DNA from: Buchnera aphidicola str. Sg (Schizaphis graminum)
GTDB lineage: Bacteria > Pseudomonadota > Gammaproteobacteria > Enterobacterales > Enterobacteriaceae
Length of the DNA stretch: 64,000 bases
Direction of reading: 5' to 3'
NCBI RefSeq assembly: GCF_000007365.1
Contig: NC_004061.1
Coordinates: 434,001 to 498,000, forward strand
Under the pieces are notes generated by a model. The model was not told the DNA's origin. It did not search any database and saw only the letters and a list, made by a program, of their open reading frames with translations. Below are positions 33,567 through 43,624 of the stretch, in pieces (positions within the stretch are counted from its first letter, which is position 1; every line of letters starts with the position of its first letter). The position numbers and the translations under genes are program-made.

Positions 33567-35984
33567 TTAAAAAACATTATCACTTTCTAATTCAATTAAT
33601 TTCTTTTTTGCATCTTGTATTACAATATCTGGAATCCCAGATAAAGAAGCTACTGCTATACCGTAACTTTTTTTTGAAATTCCTTTTTTAATTTTATATA
33701 AAAAAGCTATATTTGAATCATGTTCAAAAGCAGAAAAATAAAAATTTTTTATATTTTTAAAAAAATTTTCTAATTTTGTTAATTCAATAAAATGAGTCGA
33801 TAATAAAATCATAGATTTATTTTTAGTCATTAAATATTTAGAACATGACCAAGCTAATGCTAATCCATCTTTATTTGATGTTCCTCGTCCTAATTCATCT
33901 ATTAAAATTAAACTATTGCAAGTTGCATTATGAAGAATATTAGATATTTCTGTCATTTCCATCATGAAAGTTGAATAACCATTACTAACATCATCTGCAG
34001 AACCAATACGTGTAAAAATTTTATCAATCAAACCAATAGAAGCATACTTTGCAGGTACAAAACTACCTATACAAGCCATAATAATAATAAGTGCAACTTG
34101 ACGCATATAAGTACTTTTACCACCCATATTAGGGCCTGTAATAATAAGCATTCTATTTTTTTTTGATAAATCAACAGAATTACTAATAAAGGGATTTTCT
34201 AAAAAACATTCAACAACTGGATGACGACTTTCTACCAAGGTAATACCATATTTTTTAGTCATTTTAGGACAAACATAATTTAAAGATATAGAACGTTCAG
34301 ATAAATTGACTAAAACATCTAATTCCGACAATGCAAATGCACTATTTTTTAAGTCTTCTAAAAACGGTTCGATTATATCAAATAATTCCATATATAGCGT
34401 TTTTTCTAAAAAAATAGCTTGAAATTTAGCACTAATAACTTGTTTTTCATAATTTTTTAATAGAGGAACACTATATCGTTCTACATTTTTTAAAGTTTGT
34501 ATCTTAAGATAAGAATGCGGAATTAAATGAGAATGACGTTTGTTAACTTGAATATAATAACCGACGATATTGTTGTATCCGATTTTAAATGAATCAATAT
34601 TTAATCTACTTTTTTCTTTTACTTCAAAGTCTTGTAAATATTTTTGAGAATTTTTTTTTAAAGAGCGTAATTCATCAAGTTTTTTATTATAATTACATGC
34701 TATTACACCTCCATCTCGAATAGAAGAAGGAACTGTTAAATTTATCGATTTTTTCAGCAAAAATAATATTTTTTCAAATTTTCCAATAGACATGAGAACA
34801 TTATTAATGCTAGTCGATTTTATTTTTTTTAATATTAAACATAAATCAGGTAAAATATTTAATGTCGAACGCATTCGGACAAAATCACGGGGTAAGGCAG
34901 TACGTAAAGCTAAACGTGAACATATTCTTTCGAGATCACTCACTTGACGAAGAATACATTGTATTTCTTTATAAAAAGGTCGTAAAAGTTTTACCATTCC
35001 ATGACGATTTTTAATTAAACTTAAATCTTTTGAAGGAGTATTTAACCAGCGATTTAATAATCTTCCACCCATAGATGTGACTGTTTTATTTAATACTGAA
35101 GATAGAGTATTTTTACTTTCACCAGAAATACTTTCAATGATTTCAAGGCTTTTACGTGTACTCGAATTCATAAAAATATTATTTTCTATATAATTAAATT
35201 GTATTTTACGAATATGAGGTAAAAATGATATATGCATCAATTTGATATAATTAATTAAACAACCAGCAGGGCGAATAACAAAATGATTTTTCTTAATACC
35301 AAATCCATTCAAATTAGAGGTTTTAAACTGTAAAGTTAGTAACTTATATGAAATTTTTATATCAAAATCTAATAATGGACGTTTTTGTATGCATTTCTTA
35401 TGAGATATCAATAACATATCTTCGAAATTTTCAGGATATAATAATTCTGTAGGATTTGTACGTTCAATTTCTGATAATAAAGAATTTCTATCGAAATGTT
35501 CAGAAACACCAAAAAATCCCAAAGAAATATCTAAAATAGCATATGCAAATTTATTATTTTCTTTCCAAACCGCTGCAATAAAATTATCTTTGTTTTCTTC
35601 AAGAAATGCTTCATCTGTAATAGTACCAGGAGTAATAACTCGAACTACTTGACGAGTTAGCAATTTTTTTTCAGAATAAACATCTTTTATTTGATCACAT
35701 ACTGCAATAGATTCTCCCATTTTTACAAGTTTAGAGAGATAATACTCTGCAGTATGACATGGCACTCCAGCCATAGGAATAATATTGTTATTTGAATTGC
35801 CTTTTTTGGTTAAAGTAATTTTTAATAATCTAGAAACGCGTTTGGCATCTTCGTAAAATAATTCATAAAAATCACCCATTTGATAAAAAAGAAGCATATT
35901 AGGATATTGTGATTTTAAAGATAAATACTGTTTGATCATTGGAGTATGATTACTATTTTTAGTAGAAAAATTAGTTTCAGTCAT
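33567..35984 (-). CDS. mutS: DNA mismatch repair protein MutS
   Basis: Recognises mismatches and short insertion/deletion loops. It has 805 residues (E. coli 853). The mismatch-binding motif is seen in MLLFYQMGDFYELFYEDA, the Walker A as GPNMGGKSTYMRQ, and Walker B as LILIDELGRGTSNKDG. The C-terminus ends soon after the conserved ATPase region, so the E. coli tetramer-forming tail is absent. Divergent from dsbA. Confidence 0.97.
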   Translation of the reverse strand: MTETNFSTKNSNHTPMIKQYLSLKSQYPNMLLFYQMGDFYELFYEDAKRVSRLLKITLTKKGNSNNNIIPMAGVPCHTAEYYLSKLVKMGESIAVCDQIKDVYSEKKLLTRQVVRVITPGTITDEAFLEENKDNFIAAVWKENNKFAYAILDISLGFFGVSEHFDRNSLLSEIERTNPTELLYPENFEDMLLISHKKCIQKRPLLDFDIKISYKLLTLQFKTSNLNGFGIKKNHFVIRPAGCLINYIKLMHISFLPHIRKIQFNYIENNIFMNSSTRKSLEIIESISGESKNTLSSVLNKTVTSMGGRLLNRWLNTPSKDLSLIKNRHGMVKLLRPFYKEIQCILRQVSDLERICSRLALRTALPRDFVRMRSTLNILPDLCLILKKIKSTSINNVLMSIGKFEKILFLLKKSINLTVPSSIRDGGVIACNYNKKLDELRSLKKNSQKYLQDFEVKEKSRLNIDSFKIGYNNIVGYYIQVNKRHSHLIPHSYLKIQTLKNVERYSVPLLKNYEKQVISAKFQAIFLEKTLYMELFDIIEPFLEDLKNSAFALSELDVLVNLSERSISLNYVCPKMTKKYGITLVESRHPVVECFLENPFISNSVDLSKKNRMLIITGPNMGGKSTYMRQVALIIIMACIGSFVPAKYASIGLIDKIFTRIGSADDVSNGYSTFMMEMTEISNILHNATCNSLILIDELGRGTSNKDGLALAWSCSKYLMTKNKSMILLSTHFIELTKLENFFKNIKNFYFSAFEHDSNIAFLYKIKKGISKKSYGIAVASLSGIPDIVIQDAKKKLIELESDNVF

Positions 35985-36132
35985 CTGGAACTCAAATATA
36001 ATTAAAAATTATGAAAAATTTAATATTTCAAGAATTTATAAAATGAAAATTTAACATTATATACTAGATAGGTGTATTCTTTCATTTTATGAATTGTTTT
36101 AAAATTTTTTATTTATAAAAAAATTATAGAAT

Positions 36133-36774
36133 ATGGATAGAAAAATGAAAAAAATATTGATTGTTTTATACAGTATATTTTTATCTTTTACTGCTTCGTC
36201 TTATGAATTTAATAATAAAAAAGAATATGAAATAGAAAAAAGAAATATTTCTAATGTTCCTAAAGTGATGCATTTTTTTTCTTTTTTTTGTCCGTATTGT
36301 TATGAATTAGAAAAGATATACAATATTCAATCTTTAATTAAAAATAAAATAGATAAAAAAATAAAAATACAAACTTATCATGTTAATTTTTTAGGAGGAG
36401 AATTTAGCAAAATACTAACAAAAATTTGGATAATAGCTCAAAAAATGAAAGTGGAAGAAAAAATTATGATGCCTATATTTAAAGAAATTCAAGAAAATAA
36501 TACTATAAGTCATACTTCTAATATTAAAAATATATTTTTGCAAAAAACAGGCATAAATAAAGATCAATACAATAAATTTTGGAATAGCTTTACAATTAAA
36601 ATGCTAATAAAAAAAAATGATAATGATATAAATAAAATTAAATTAAATCATGTTCCTACTATGATAGTAAACGGAAAATATGTAATTGACTATTATAAAT
36701 TAGAAAAGATTTTTAAAACAAATTTCTCTAAAAAATATATAAAATTAATAAAATTTTTACTTTCAAAAAAGTAA
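36133..36774 (+). CDS. dsbA: Thiol-disulfide interchange protein, DsbA family
   Basis: Periplasmic oxidase that forms disulfides in secreted proteins. It has 213 residues from 36133; ATG 36145 gives a cleaner signal peptide (MKKILIVLYSIFLSFTASSY). The active site is CPYC at 53-56 (E. coli DsbA CPHC). The cis-proline loop is HVPTMIVNGKYVI. The region between is very lysine-rich and short for the helical domain. The position next to polA matches E. coli. The tyrosine in the active site may change the redox potential. Confidence 0.85.
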   Translation: MDRKMKKILIVLYSIFLSFTASSYEFNNKKEYEIEKRNISNVPKVMHFFSFFCPYCYELEKIYNIQSLIKNKIDKKIKIQTYHVNFLGGEFSKILTKIWIIAQKMKVEEKIMMPIFKEIQENNTISHTSNIKNIFLQKTGINKDQYNKFWNSFTIKMLIKKNDNDINKIKLNHVPTMIVNGKYVIDYYKLEKIFKTNFSKKYIKLIKFLLSKK

Positions 36775-37063
36775 GTTAATACGATATAAATATCAAGATC
36801 TATATTTTCTATGGTAAAATTACTTTAAGTAGTAATAAATATTTTTAATATTTAATTTCAATCTTTTTTATACTACTTTTTTAAAATTAAATTAACTTAA
36901 CTTTTTCAGTTTATTAAAAAATAAAAAAATATTATATTGATATTTTGTATTTTACATATAAAGTCATCTATAAAATCACTTTTACTAAAAAAAATTATTT
37001 AATAGTATACTATTTTCTTTTATTTTACTAAATTCAGTTTTAACTAATTAAAAGATAAAATTC

Positions 37064-37927
37064 ATGCCGTACACAAAAAAAAAACCGATTATCATAGTAG
37101 ATGGAAGTTTATATTTATATCGTTCTTATTTTACATTTCAAAACTTTAACAGTAATGAAGAAAATCCGTCTGGAGCTATATATGGAATGTTAAAAACGAT
37201 ACAAAATATTTTAAACAAAAATTATAATTCAAAAAAAATTATTATTATTTTTGATTCTTCTAAAAAAAATTTTAGAAATACAATATTTAAAGAATATAAA
37301 AGTAATAGATCAGCAATGCCTAACAAACTCTACGTACAAATCCAACCTCTTTTTAAAATACTTGAGGAAATTGGAATTAAGACATTAAGTATTTTAGGAA
37401 TAGAAGCCGACGATATTATTGGAAGTTTAGCATATAAACTAGAACAAAAAGGAGAACAAGTATTAATTGTAAGTCATGATAAAGATATGATACAACTTAT
37501 AACTGATAATATTAATGTATTGAACATCAGTAAAAACAGTATTCTTACTCCAGAGAAAATACAAGAGAAATATGGCATTTATCCTAAAGAATTTATTGAT
37601 CTTTTGGCTCTAATGGGAGACTCCTCGGATAATATTCCAGGTGTTCCTAAAATTGGTATAAAAACTGCATTATTTCTATTAAAAAAATTTTCAAATATCA
37701 AAAATATTTACAATAACATTGAAAAAATACAATCTTTACCCTTTCGAAATGCTAAAAATGCTGCTATTCAATTAAAAAATTATAAAAAAACTGCTTTTCT
37801 TTCATATCAATTAGCCAAAATAAAATTAGATGTTCCTATTAATATTACTTCTGAAGAAATTACTTTAAAAAAAACATGTTTTAAAAAATTATCTAATTTG
37901 ATTCGATGGTATTCATTTAACGAATAA
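37064..37927 (+). CDS. polA: 5'-3' exonuclease domain of DNA polymerase I, alone
   Basis: Covers only the N-terminal flap exonuclease of Pol I: 287 residues (E. coli Pol I 928). Motifs IIIVDGSLYLYRSYF, GIEADDIIGSLAY, SHDKDMIQL and LALMGDSSDNIPGVPKIG are intact, including the metal-binding aspartates. The frame then ends with TAA and engB follows 13 bases later, so the proofreading and polymerase domains are deleted rather than frameshifted. It would remove RNA primers and flaps; another polymerase must fill the gaps. A TATACT -10-like box lies at 37006-37011. Confidence 0.95.
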   Translation: MPYTKKKPIIIVDGSLYLYRSYFTFQNFNSNEENPSGAIYGMLKTIQNILNKNYNSKKIIIIFDSSKKNFRNTIFKEYKSNRSAMPNKLYVQIQPLFKILEEIGIKTLSILGIEADDIIGSLAYKLEQKGEQVLIVSHDKDMIQLITDNINVLNISKNSILTPEKIQEKYGIYPKEFIDLLALMGDSSDNIPGVPKIGIKTALFLLKKFSNIKNIYNNIEKIQSLPFRNAKNAAIQLKNYKKTAFLSYQLAKIKLDVPINITSEEITLKKTCFKKLSNLIRWYSFNE

Positions 37928-37940
37928 AAAATATTCATAT

Positions 37941-38546
37941 TCAACGATATTTTTCGTACCAAAAGTTTAATTTAGATTTTAGTTTTTCAATTCCTATTTT
38001 TTTTAAAGATGAAAATAGTTGAATATGAAGTTCATTCAAAAATTTATCTAATTTTTCATACACTTTTTGAAATTGAATTTTTTGATTATTTATTGTAAAC
38101 TTATCACATTTCGTTAGTAATAATAAAATAGGAATTTTACAATTTAAAGCCATACTAATGATATCTTGATCAAGAATTTTTAAAGGATATCTAATATCCA
38201 TTAACAAAACTAATCCTTTTAAAGATCTGCTATTTTTTAAGTAACTGTATATCATATTTTGCCATTTTATCTTAATTAATAAAGGAGCTTTAGCATAACC
38301 ATAACCCGGAAGATCAACAATTCTAAAATCAGAAGTCACTTGAAAAAGGTTAATTAATTGAGTACGACCAGGCGTTTTACTGAAACGAGCTAGTTTTTTT
38401 TGATTAGTCAACGCGTTAATAGCGCTCGATTTTCCTGAATTAGAATAACCAATAAAAGCAATTTCAATTCCATGTTCAATTTGTATATCAGAAATATTAG
38501 AAATACTCTTTAAAAAAAATGTTTTGTTATAATTTAAAATAATCAA
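37941..38546 (-). CDS. engB: Ribosome biogenesis GTPase EngB (YihA/YsxC)
   Basis: Small GTPase needed for 50S assembly. It has 201 residues (E. coli 210). Motifs: G1 GYSNSGKSSAI, G3 DLPGYGYA, G4 LLTKCDK. It lies tail to tail with polA, as in E. coli, where the Spot 42 RNA sits between; only 13 bases remain here. Confidence 0.95.
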   Translation of the reverse strand: MIILNYNKTFFLKSISNISDIQIEHGIEIAFIGYSNSGKSSAINALTNQKKLARFSKTPGRTQLINLFQVTSDFRIVDLPGYGYAKAPLLIKIKWQNMIYSYLKNSRSLKGLVLLMDIRYPLKILDQDIISMALNCKIPILLLLTKCDKFTINNQKIQFQKVYEKLDKFLNELHIQLFSSLKKIGIEKLKSKLNFWYEKYR

Positions 38547-38762
38547 AATTTAACCTCAAATGTTTAGAATCAAGGGTAACTTAAAATATTCTTTACATAA
38601 AATTAATACTTTTTTTTAAAAAATATTTCTCAAATACGTTTGATATTTTTAACATAAAAAAACATAATCCGCAAAATTTTATCTTTTCTCAAATTCTATC
38701 TAAAATTAATCTCTATTATATATCTATCTATTAAAAAAAGATTAATTTTTAAAGGAAGAAAA

Positions 38763-40592
38763 ATGCATCAAAATATAAGAAACATTGCTATTATAGCACA
38801 TGTTGATCATGGTAAAACCACGCTACTTGATCAACTATTACAACAATCTGGAACTTTTCAAAAACATGAAGAAAAGAAAGAACGTATTATGGATTCTAAT
38901 GATTTAGAGAAAGAGAGGGGGATTACAATATTATCTAAAAATACTTCTATTAAATGGAAAGAATATAAAATTAATATTGTTGATACACCAGGTCACGCTG
39001 ATTTTGGCGGTGAGGTAGAACGAGTAATGTCTATGGTTGACTCAGTTTTACTAATAGTAGATGCATTAGATGGACCTATGCCACAAACTCGTTTCGTCAC
39101 TAAAAAAGCATTTAAATATGGCTTAAATCCTATTGTAGTTATTAACAAAATTGATAGAAAAAATTCTCGTCCTGATTGGGTTATAAATGAAATTTTCGAT
39201 CTCTTTGTTAATCTTAATGCTAATGATAAACAACTTGATTTTCCAATTATATATACTTCTGCAATTCTTGGAACTTCAGGGATAAATTATCTTGACATGA
39301 AAGAAAATATGATTCCATTGTACGAAGCAATTATTAAATATGCCCCAGCGCCTAATGTAGATCCTAATCAAAAATTTCAAATGCAAATTTCGCAACTTGA
39401 CTACAATAATTATTTAGGAGTAATAGGTGTTGGTCGTATTAAACAAGGTCATATAAAACCAAATGATTCAGTAGTTATTATTGATAGTTTAGGAAACACC
39501 AGAAATGGTAAAATTAATAAGGTATTAAATTATTTTGGACTTAAAAGATTAGAAATACAAAAAGGAGACGCAGGTGATATAATTGCTATTACAGGTTTAA
39601 ATAAATTAAACATTTCTGATACAATCTGCCATCCAGATAATTTATGCCCTCTTCCACCGTTAATTATAGATGAACCTACAGTCAACATGTTTTTTTCAGT
39701 AAATACTTCACCTTTTTCAGGAAAAGAAGGTAAATATATTACATCACGTCAAATTTTAGAAAGATTAAAAAAAGAGACCATACACAACGTAGCTTTGCAA
39801 GTAAAAGAAACAAAAGATGCAAATATTTTTTCTGTTTCTGGACGTGGCGAATTGCATTTATCTATACTAATAGAAAATATGCGTCGTGAAGGATTCGAAT
39901 TAGAGGTATCTCGTCCCAAAATAATTTTTCGTGAAATAAATGATATTAAGCAAGAACCGTTTGAAAATATCATCCTAGACATTGAAGAAAAACATCAAGG
40001 CAATATTATGAAATTTATAGGAGAAAGGAAAGGTGAATTAAAAAATATAACTGTTGATCCTAATAAAAGGATACGTCTTGAATATCTTTTATCGAGTAGA
40101 GCTTTAATTGGATTTCGTACAGAATTTATGAGTATAACTTCAGGAACTGGACTTTTTTACTCATCTTTCAGTCACTATCAAAAATATCAAAAAAATGATA
40201 TAGGACAAAGAAAAAATGGCGTTTTAATATCAAATAGTACTGGTATGGCGGTAGCTTTTGCTCTATTTAATTTACAAGAAAGAGGAAAATTGTTTTTAGG
40301 ACACGGTACTCAAGTCTATGAAGGTCAAATAATCGGACTACATAATCGTTCTAACGATTTAACAGTAAATTGTCTTACAGGAAAAAAACTAACAAATATG
40401 AGAGCTTCAGGGACAGATGAAGCTATAATTTTAACAACGTTTACAAAATTCACATTAGAAGAAGCTTTATCTTTTATCAATGATGATGAATTAGTAGAAA
40501 TCACACCAAAATCAATACGTTTAAGAAAACGTTATTTAAAAGAAAACGAACGAAAAAAAGCCAATCGAGATAGAACTACTATAGTTGATTAA
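38763..40592 (+). CDS. typA: Ribosome-associated GTPase TypA/BipA
   Basis: Translational GTPase important for 50S assembly at low temperature and for stress. It has 609 residues (E. coli 607). G-motifs: [23 protein letters not shown]; the BipA-specific C-terminal domain follows with [12 protein letters not shown] and [27 protein letters not shown] precedes the ATG. Confidence 0.97.
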   Translation: MHQNIRNIAIIAHVDHGKTTLLDQLLQQSGTFQKHEEKKERIMDSNDLEKERGITILSKNTSIKWKEYKINIVDTPGHADFGGEVERVMSMVDSVLLIVDALDGPMPQTRFVTKKAFKYGLNPIVVINKIDRKNSRPDWVINEIFDLFVNLNANDKQLDFPIIYTSAILGTSGINYLDMKENMIPLYEAIIKYAPAPNVDPNQKFQMQISQLDYNNYLGVIGVGRIKQGHIKPNDSVVIIDSLGNTRNGKINKVLNYFGLKRLEIQKGDAGDIIAITGLNKLNISDTICHPDNLCPLPPLIIDEPTVNMFFSVNTSPFSGKEGKYITSRQILERLKKETIHNVALQVKETKDANIFSVSGRGELHLSILIENMRREGFELEVSRPKIIFREINDIKQEPFENIILDIEEKHQGNIMKFIGERKGELKNITVDPNKRIRLEYLLSSRALIGFRTEFMSITSGTGLFYSSFSHYQKYQKNDIGQRKNGVLISNSTGMAVAFALFNLQERGKLFLGHGTQVYEGQIIGLHNRSNDLTVNCLTGKKLTNMRASGTDEAIILTTFTKFTLEEALSFINDDELVEITPKSIRLRKRYLKENERKKANRDRTTIVD

Positions 40593-40625
40593 GCTATTTT
40601 TGTTAAAAAAATCAACTTTTATTAA

Positions 40626-40660
40626 TTATATAATTCTATTTTCTCAATAGAATTATATAA
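40626..40660. terminator. 15-bp perfect hairpin between convergent typA and gmk
   Basis: Arms 40626-40640 and 40646-40660 are perfect complements over 15 bp with a TTCTC loop. The arm sequence is TTATATAATTCTATT. It lies between the 3' ends of typA and gmk. Likely a bidirectional transcript end; neither side has a strong T-run directly after it. Confidence 0.6.
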
Positions 40661-40708
40661 ATAATTTTAAATAAAAAAAATATTTCATACAGAAAAAATT
40701 TTATAGTT

Positions 40709-41332
40709 TTAACTTTTTAATAATTGAGAAATTAATACATTATGCTTATTTTTTTGATGAAATAAACATAAATGCTCAGCAATAATAATAGTTCTTAAAT
40801 CATTTATAGCTTTTTGAAAATCATCATTAATAATTAAATAGTCATATTCTGAATAATGATTCATTTCATCAACAGCTTTTTCCATTCTTTTTGAAATAAC
40901 TGTATCACTATCTTGTCCTCGTTCTCTTAATCTTTTATATAATTCATCTTTAGATGGAGGAAGCAAAAAAATACTCTTCGAATTTGGCATTTTATACCGA
41001 ATCTGATTAGCTCCTTGCCAATCTATATCAAGAAAAACATCAATCCCTGAAAGCAACATTTTTTCAATAGATTGACGTGAAGTTCCATAATAGTTATTAA
41101 ACACTTTAGCATATTCTAAAAAAGATTCTTGTTTAATCATTATTCTGAATTCTTTTTTTGATATAAAATAATAGTGTTTTCCATGAGATTCACCAGGTCT
41201 CATAACTCTAGTAGTATGAGAAATAGAAACTTGAATATTATATAAAAATTTTGTTTTTAATAATCCTTCAATTAAGCTAGATTTTCCTGTTCCACTTGGT
41301 GCTGAAATAATAAAAAGAATACCTTGAGACAT
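40709..41332 (-). CDS. gmk: Guanylate kinase
   Basis: Phosphorylates GMP to GDP. It has 207 residues, as in E. coli. P-loop [13 protein letters not shown] is at about 8-20; the GMP-binding segment VSHTTR..RPGE and [12 protein letters not shown] are conserved. Normal length. Confidence 0.97.
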   Translation of the reverse strand: MSQGILFIISAPSGTGKSSLIEGLLKTKFLYNIQVSISHTTRVMRPGESHGKHYYFISKKEFRIMIKQESFLEYAKVFNNYYGTSRQSIEKMLLSGIDVFLDIDWQGANQIRYKMPNSKSIFLLPPSKDELYKRLRERGQDSDTVISKRMEKAVDEMNHYSEYDYLIINDDFQKAINDLRTIIIAEHLCLFHQKNKHNVLISQLLKS

Positions 41333-41409
41333 GATTTTTTAAACAATATTATCTAAATTTTTGCAAAAAAAAGAATTTTTTTTAAAAAAAAATCATTAAA
41401 TAAAAAATA

Positions 41410-42369
41410 CTAATTTTTAATTAAAAAGATATTTTTAAATTCATAAATTCTGAATATGTTTTGAATATTTATAGATTTATTTAATACAGCTTGTATAACA
41501 GTTCTATTAAATTCAACATGAACGATTGCTAGTAAGAAGCCAATTCTATACCATTTTTCTTCTTTTTTCATTTCAATAATAGAACCAATTTTAGGATTAA
41601 TATTTCCTTTACTTGATAAAAGATATAGTGAATATTTATTTAAATTTTTATAAAATACTCGTGCTATTGTTTCCTGTCCATAATAACATCCTTTATCGAA
41701 ACTTACAGCTTGAAGCAGTATTAAATTAATAGATTGCGGCAAAAATTTTTGAGAAGTTTGTTTGTCAATAATAGGAAACCCTGCTTCTATATCAAATAGA
41801 AGCCATTGTTTACTGTTATTCAGCAAGGTTATTTCGTTTTCTTTTCTCTTTAAAAGCAGTAAGTCTTTTAAAGATAAAACTAACAAAAATCTTTCACAAG
41901 GTTCTGAAAACCAAAGTATTGTCCTATCCTGATTAGAAATTAATGAACAATTTTTGTTCGGTATATCAACAAAATTTTTTGATAAAAAAAACTTAGCATT
42001 AAACCCAGAAAGTCCAAATAAATAAATGTCATCTAACTCTCGAATTTCTACTTTAGAAAAAATAGCATATTTTTTTAATTCTTTAATTTGTATTTTAGCG
42101 ATGCTTTTACGAATAATATAAGCAAAACCTTTTTTATAATGAAAAATAAACATAGTTGCCCATACTTTTCCATTAAAATTACAATGAGCACAAAGCTTAT
42201 ATTCTTCTTTTTTTAAACAATTTATATCAATAGTAAATTGATTTTGAAGATGTTTTTTACTATCAATACCACATATATAAATTAAACACCATTCTTCAAG
42301 TAAACTTAATGTTAAAGGTAAATTAATTGAAGGATAAATAGAATTTTTAAAACATTTAGATAATGACAT
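41410..42369 (-). CDS. ygfZ: Folate-binding Fe-S assembly factor YgfZ
   Basis: Folate-dependent protein that supports Fe-S enzymes, notably MiaB. It has 319 residues (E. coli 326). The signature KGCYYGQETIARV is present at about 227-239. miaB, a known dependent enzyme, is also in the window (48212). Divergent from prfB. Confidence 0.93.
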   Translation of the reverse strand: MSLSKCFKNSIYPSINLPLTLSLLEEWCLIYICGIDSKKHLQNQFTIDINCLKKEEYKLCAHCNFNGKVWATMFIFHYKKGFAYIIRKSIAKIQIKELKKYAIFSKVEIRELDDIYLFGLSGFNAKFFLSKNFVDIPNKNCSLISNQDRTILWFSEPCERFLLVLSLKDLLLLKRKENEITLLNNSKQWLLFDIEAGFPIIDKQTSQKFLPQSINLILLQAVSFDKGCYYGQETIARVFYKNLNKYSLYLLSSKGNINPKIGSIIEMKKEEKWYRIGFLLAIVHVEFNRTVIQAVLNKSINIQNIFRIYEFKNIFLIKN

Positions 42370-42514
42370 GACTTTCCTTAAAAAGTTAAAATATATTAAC
42401 TAAAAAAAAAAAAAATTATCAAATTAAATATATAATAAAAAAATAAATTTTTTTTAATCATTTTTATAAAAAAAACTTAAAATTATTTTTTAAAACAAAT
42501 TTTTGGAAGAAAAA

Positions 42515-43616
42515 ATGACAATGGAAATTAATATAATAACAAATAAAATAAACAAATTGATACAACGTAAAAAAGATTTGAAGAGGTATCTTTGACTATG
42601 TAGCAAAAAGTACACGTATTTTAGAAATCGATTTAGAATTATCATCAACTGAAATCTGGAAAAAAAAAGAATATGTACATAATCTGAATAAAGAAAAGAA
42701 TTTATTAAATATTATAATAAATAAAATTAATAATATTGAAAAAAATATAAAAGAGATGATTATTTTCTTAGATTTAGCTATAGAAACAAAAGACAATGCA
42801 ATCATACAAGAGATATCTGAAGAAATTAAAAAAATAGCAGAAAAAATACAAGAACTTGAATTTTATCGTATGTTTTCAAATCAGCATGATCATTGCAATT
42901 GCTATATTGATGTACAAGCTGGTTCAGGAGGAGTAGATGCTCAAGATTGGTCAAAAATATTATTAAGAATGTATTTAAAATGGTCTGATAAAAAGGGATT
43001 CAAAACAGAGATAATTGAAGAATCTACAGGAGAAATAGTTGGCATAAAATCATCTACTATTAAAGTTTCTGGACAATATGCTTTTGGATGGCTACGAACA
43101 GAAACAGGAATACATCGTTTAATTAGAAAAAGCCCATTTGATTCAGGAAAAAGGCGTCATACTTCATTTAGTTCAATTTTTATATATCCAGATATAGAAG
43201 ATAAAATTAATATTGAAATCAACCCATCTGATCTTAGAATAGATGTATACAGAGCTTCAGGAGCAGGAGGACAACATGTAAACAGAACAGAATCAGCTGT
43301 TCGAATTACTCATTTACCTACAAATATTGTTACTCAGTGTCAAAATAATAGATCACAGCACAAAAATAAAGAACAAGCAATTAAGCAAATGAAATCTAAA
43401 TTATACGAAATGAAAATAAAAGAAAAAAAGGAAAAACAAAAAAAAATAGAGAAAAATAAATCAGATATCAGCTGGGGTAATCAAATTCGTTCTTATATAT
43501 TGGATAATTCAAAAATAAAAGATCTTAGAACAGGAGTAGAAAAATATAATGTACAATCTGTATTAGATGGTGACTTAGACGATTTTATTGAACAAAGTTT
43601 AATAATGGGATTATAG
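42515..43616 (+). CDS. prfB: Peptide chain release factor 2, with programmed +1 frameshift
   Basis: Releases peptides at UAA and UGA. The zero frame runs from ATG 42515 (or ATG 42521) through KRYL to an in-frame TGA at 42593-42595. Skipping T42593 continues with [11 protein letters not shown] and on to 43616, giving about 366 residues (E. coli 365). The GGQ loop is [17 protein letters not shown] and the UGA-reading motif SPF is in [10 protein letters not shown]. lysS begins 8 bases later, as in E. coli. Autoregulated: scarce RF2 favours the frameshift. Confidence 0.96.
42584..42596 (+). promoter_or_regulatory. prfB +1 recoding site
   Basis: The slip site CTT-TGA-C (42590-42596) is the same as in E. 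coli prfB, with TAT just before. The internal Shine-Dalgarno-like element is AAGAGG here rather than AGGGGG, keeping the 3-base spacing to the CTT codon but with weaker match. Confidence 0.9.
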
Positions 43617-43624
43617 AAAATAAA

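Noticed and set aside
36775..37063. Possible small gene or RNA between dsbA and polA
   Set aside because: 289 bases of AT-rich sequence; beyond a TATACT box at 37006 I see no coding or structured signal.
37928..37940. Possible Spot 42 RNA between polA and engB
   Set aside because: Only 13 bases remain between the two genes.
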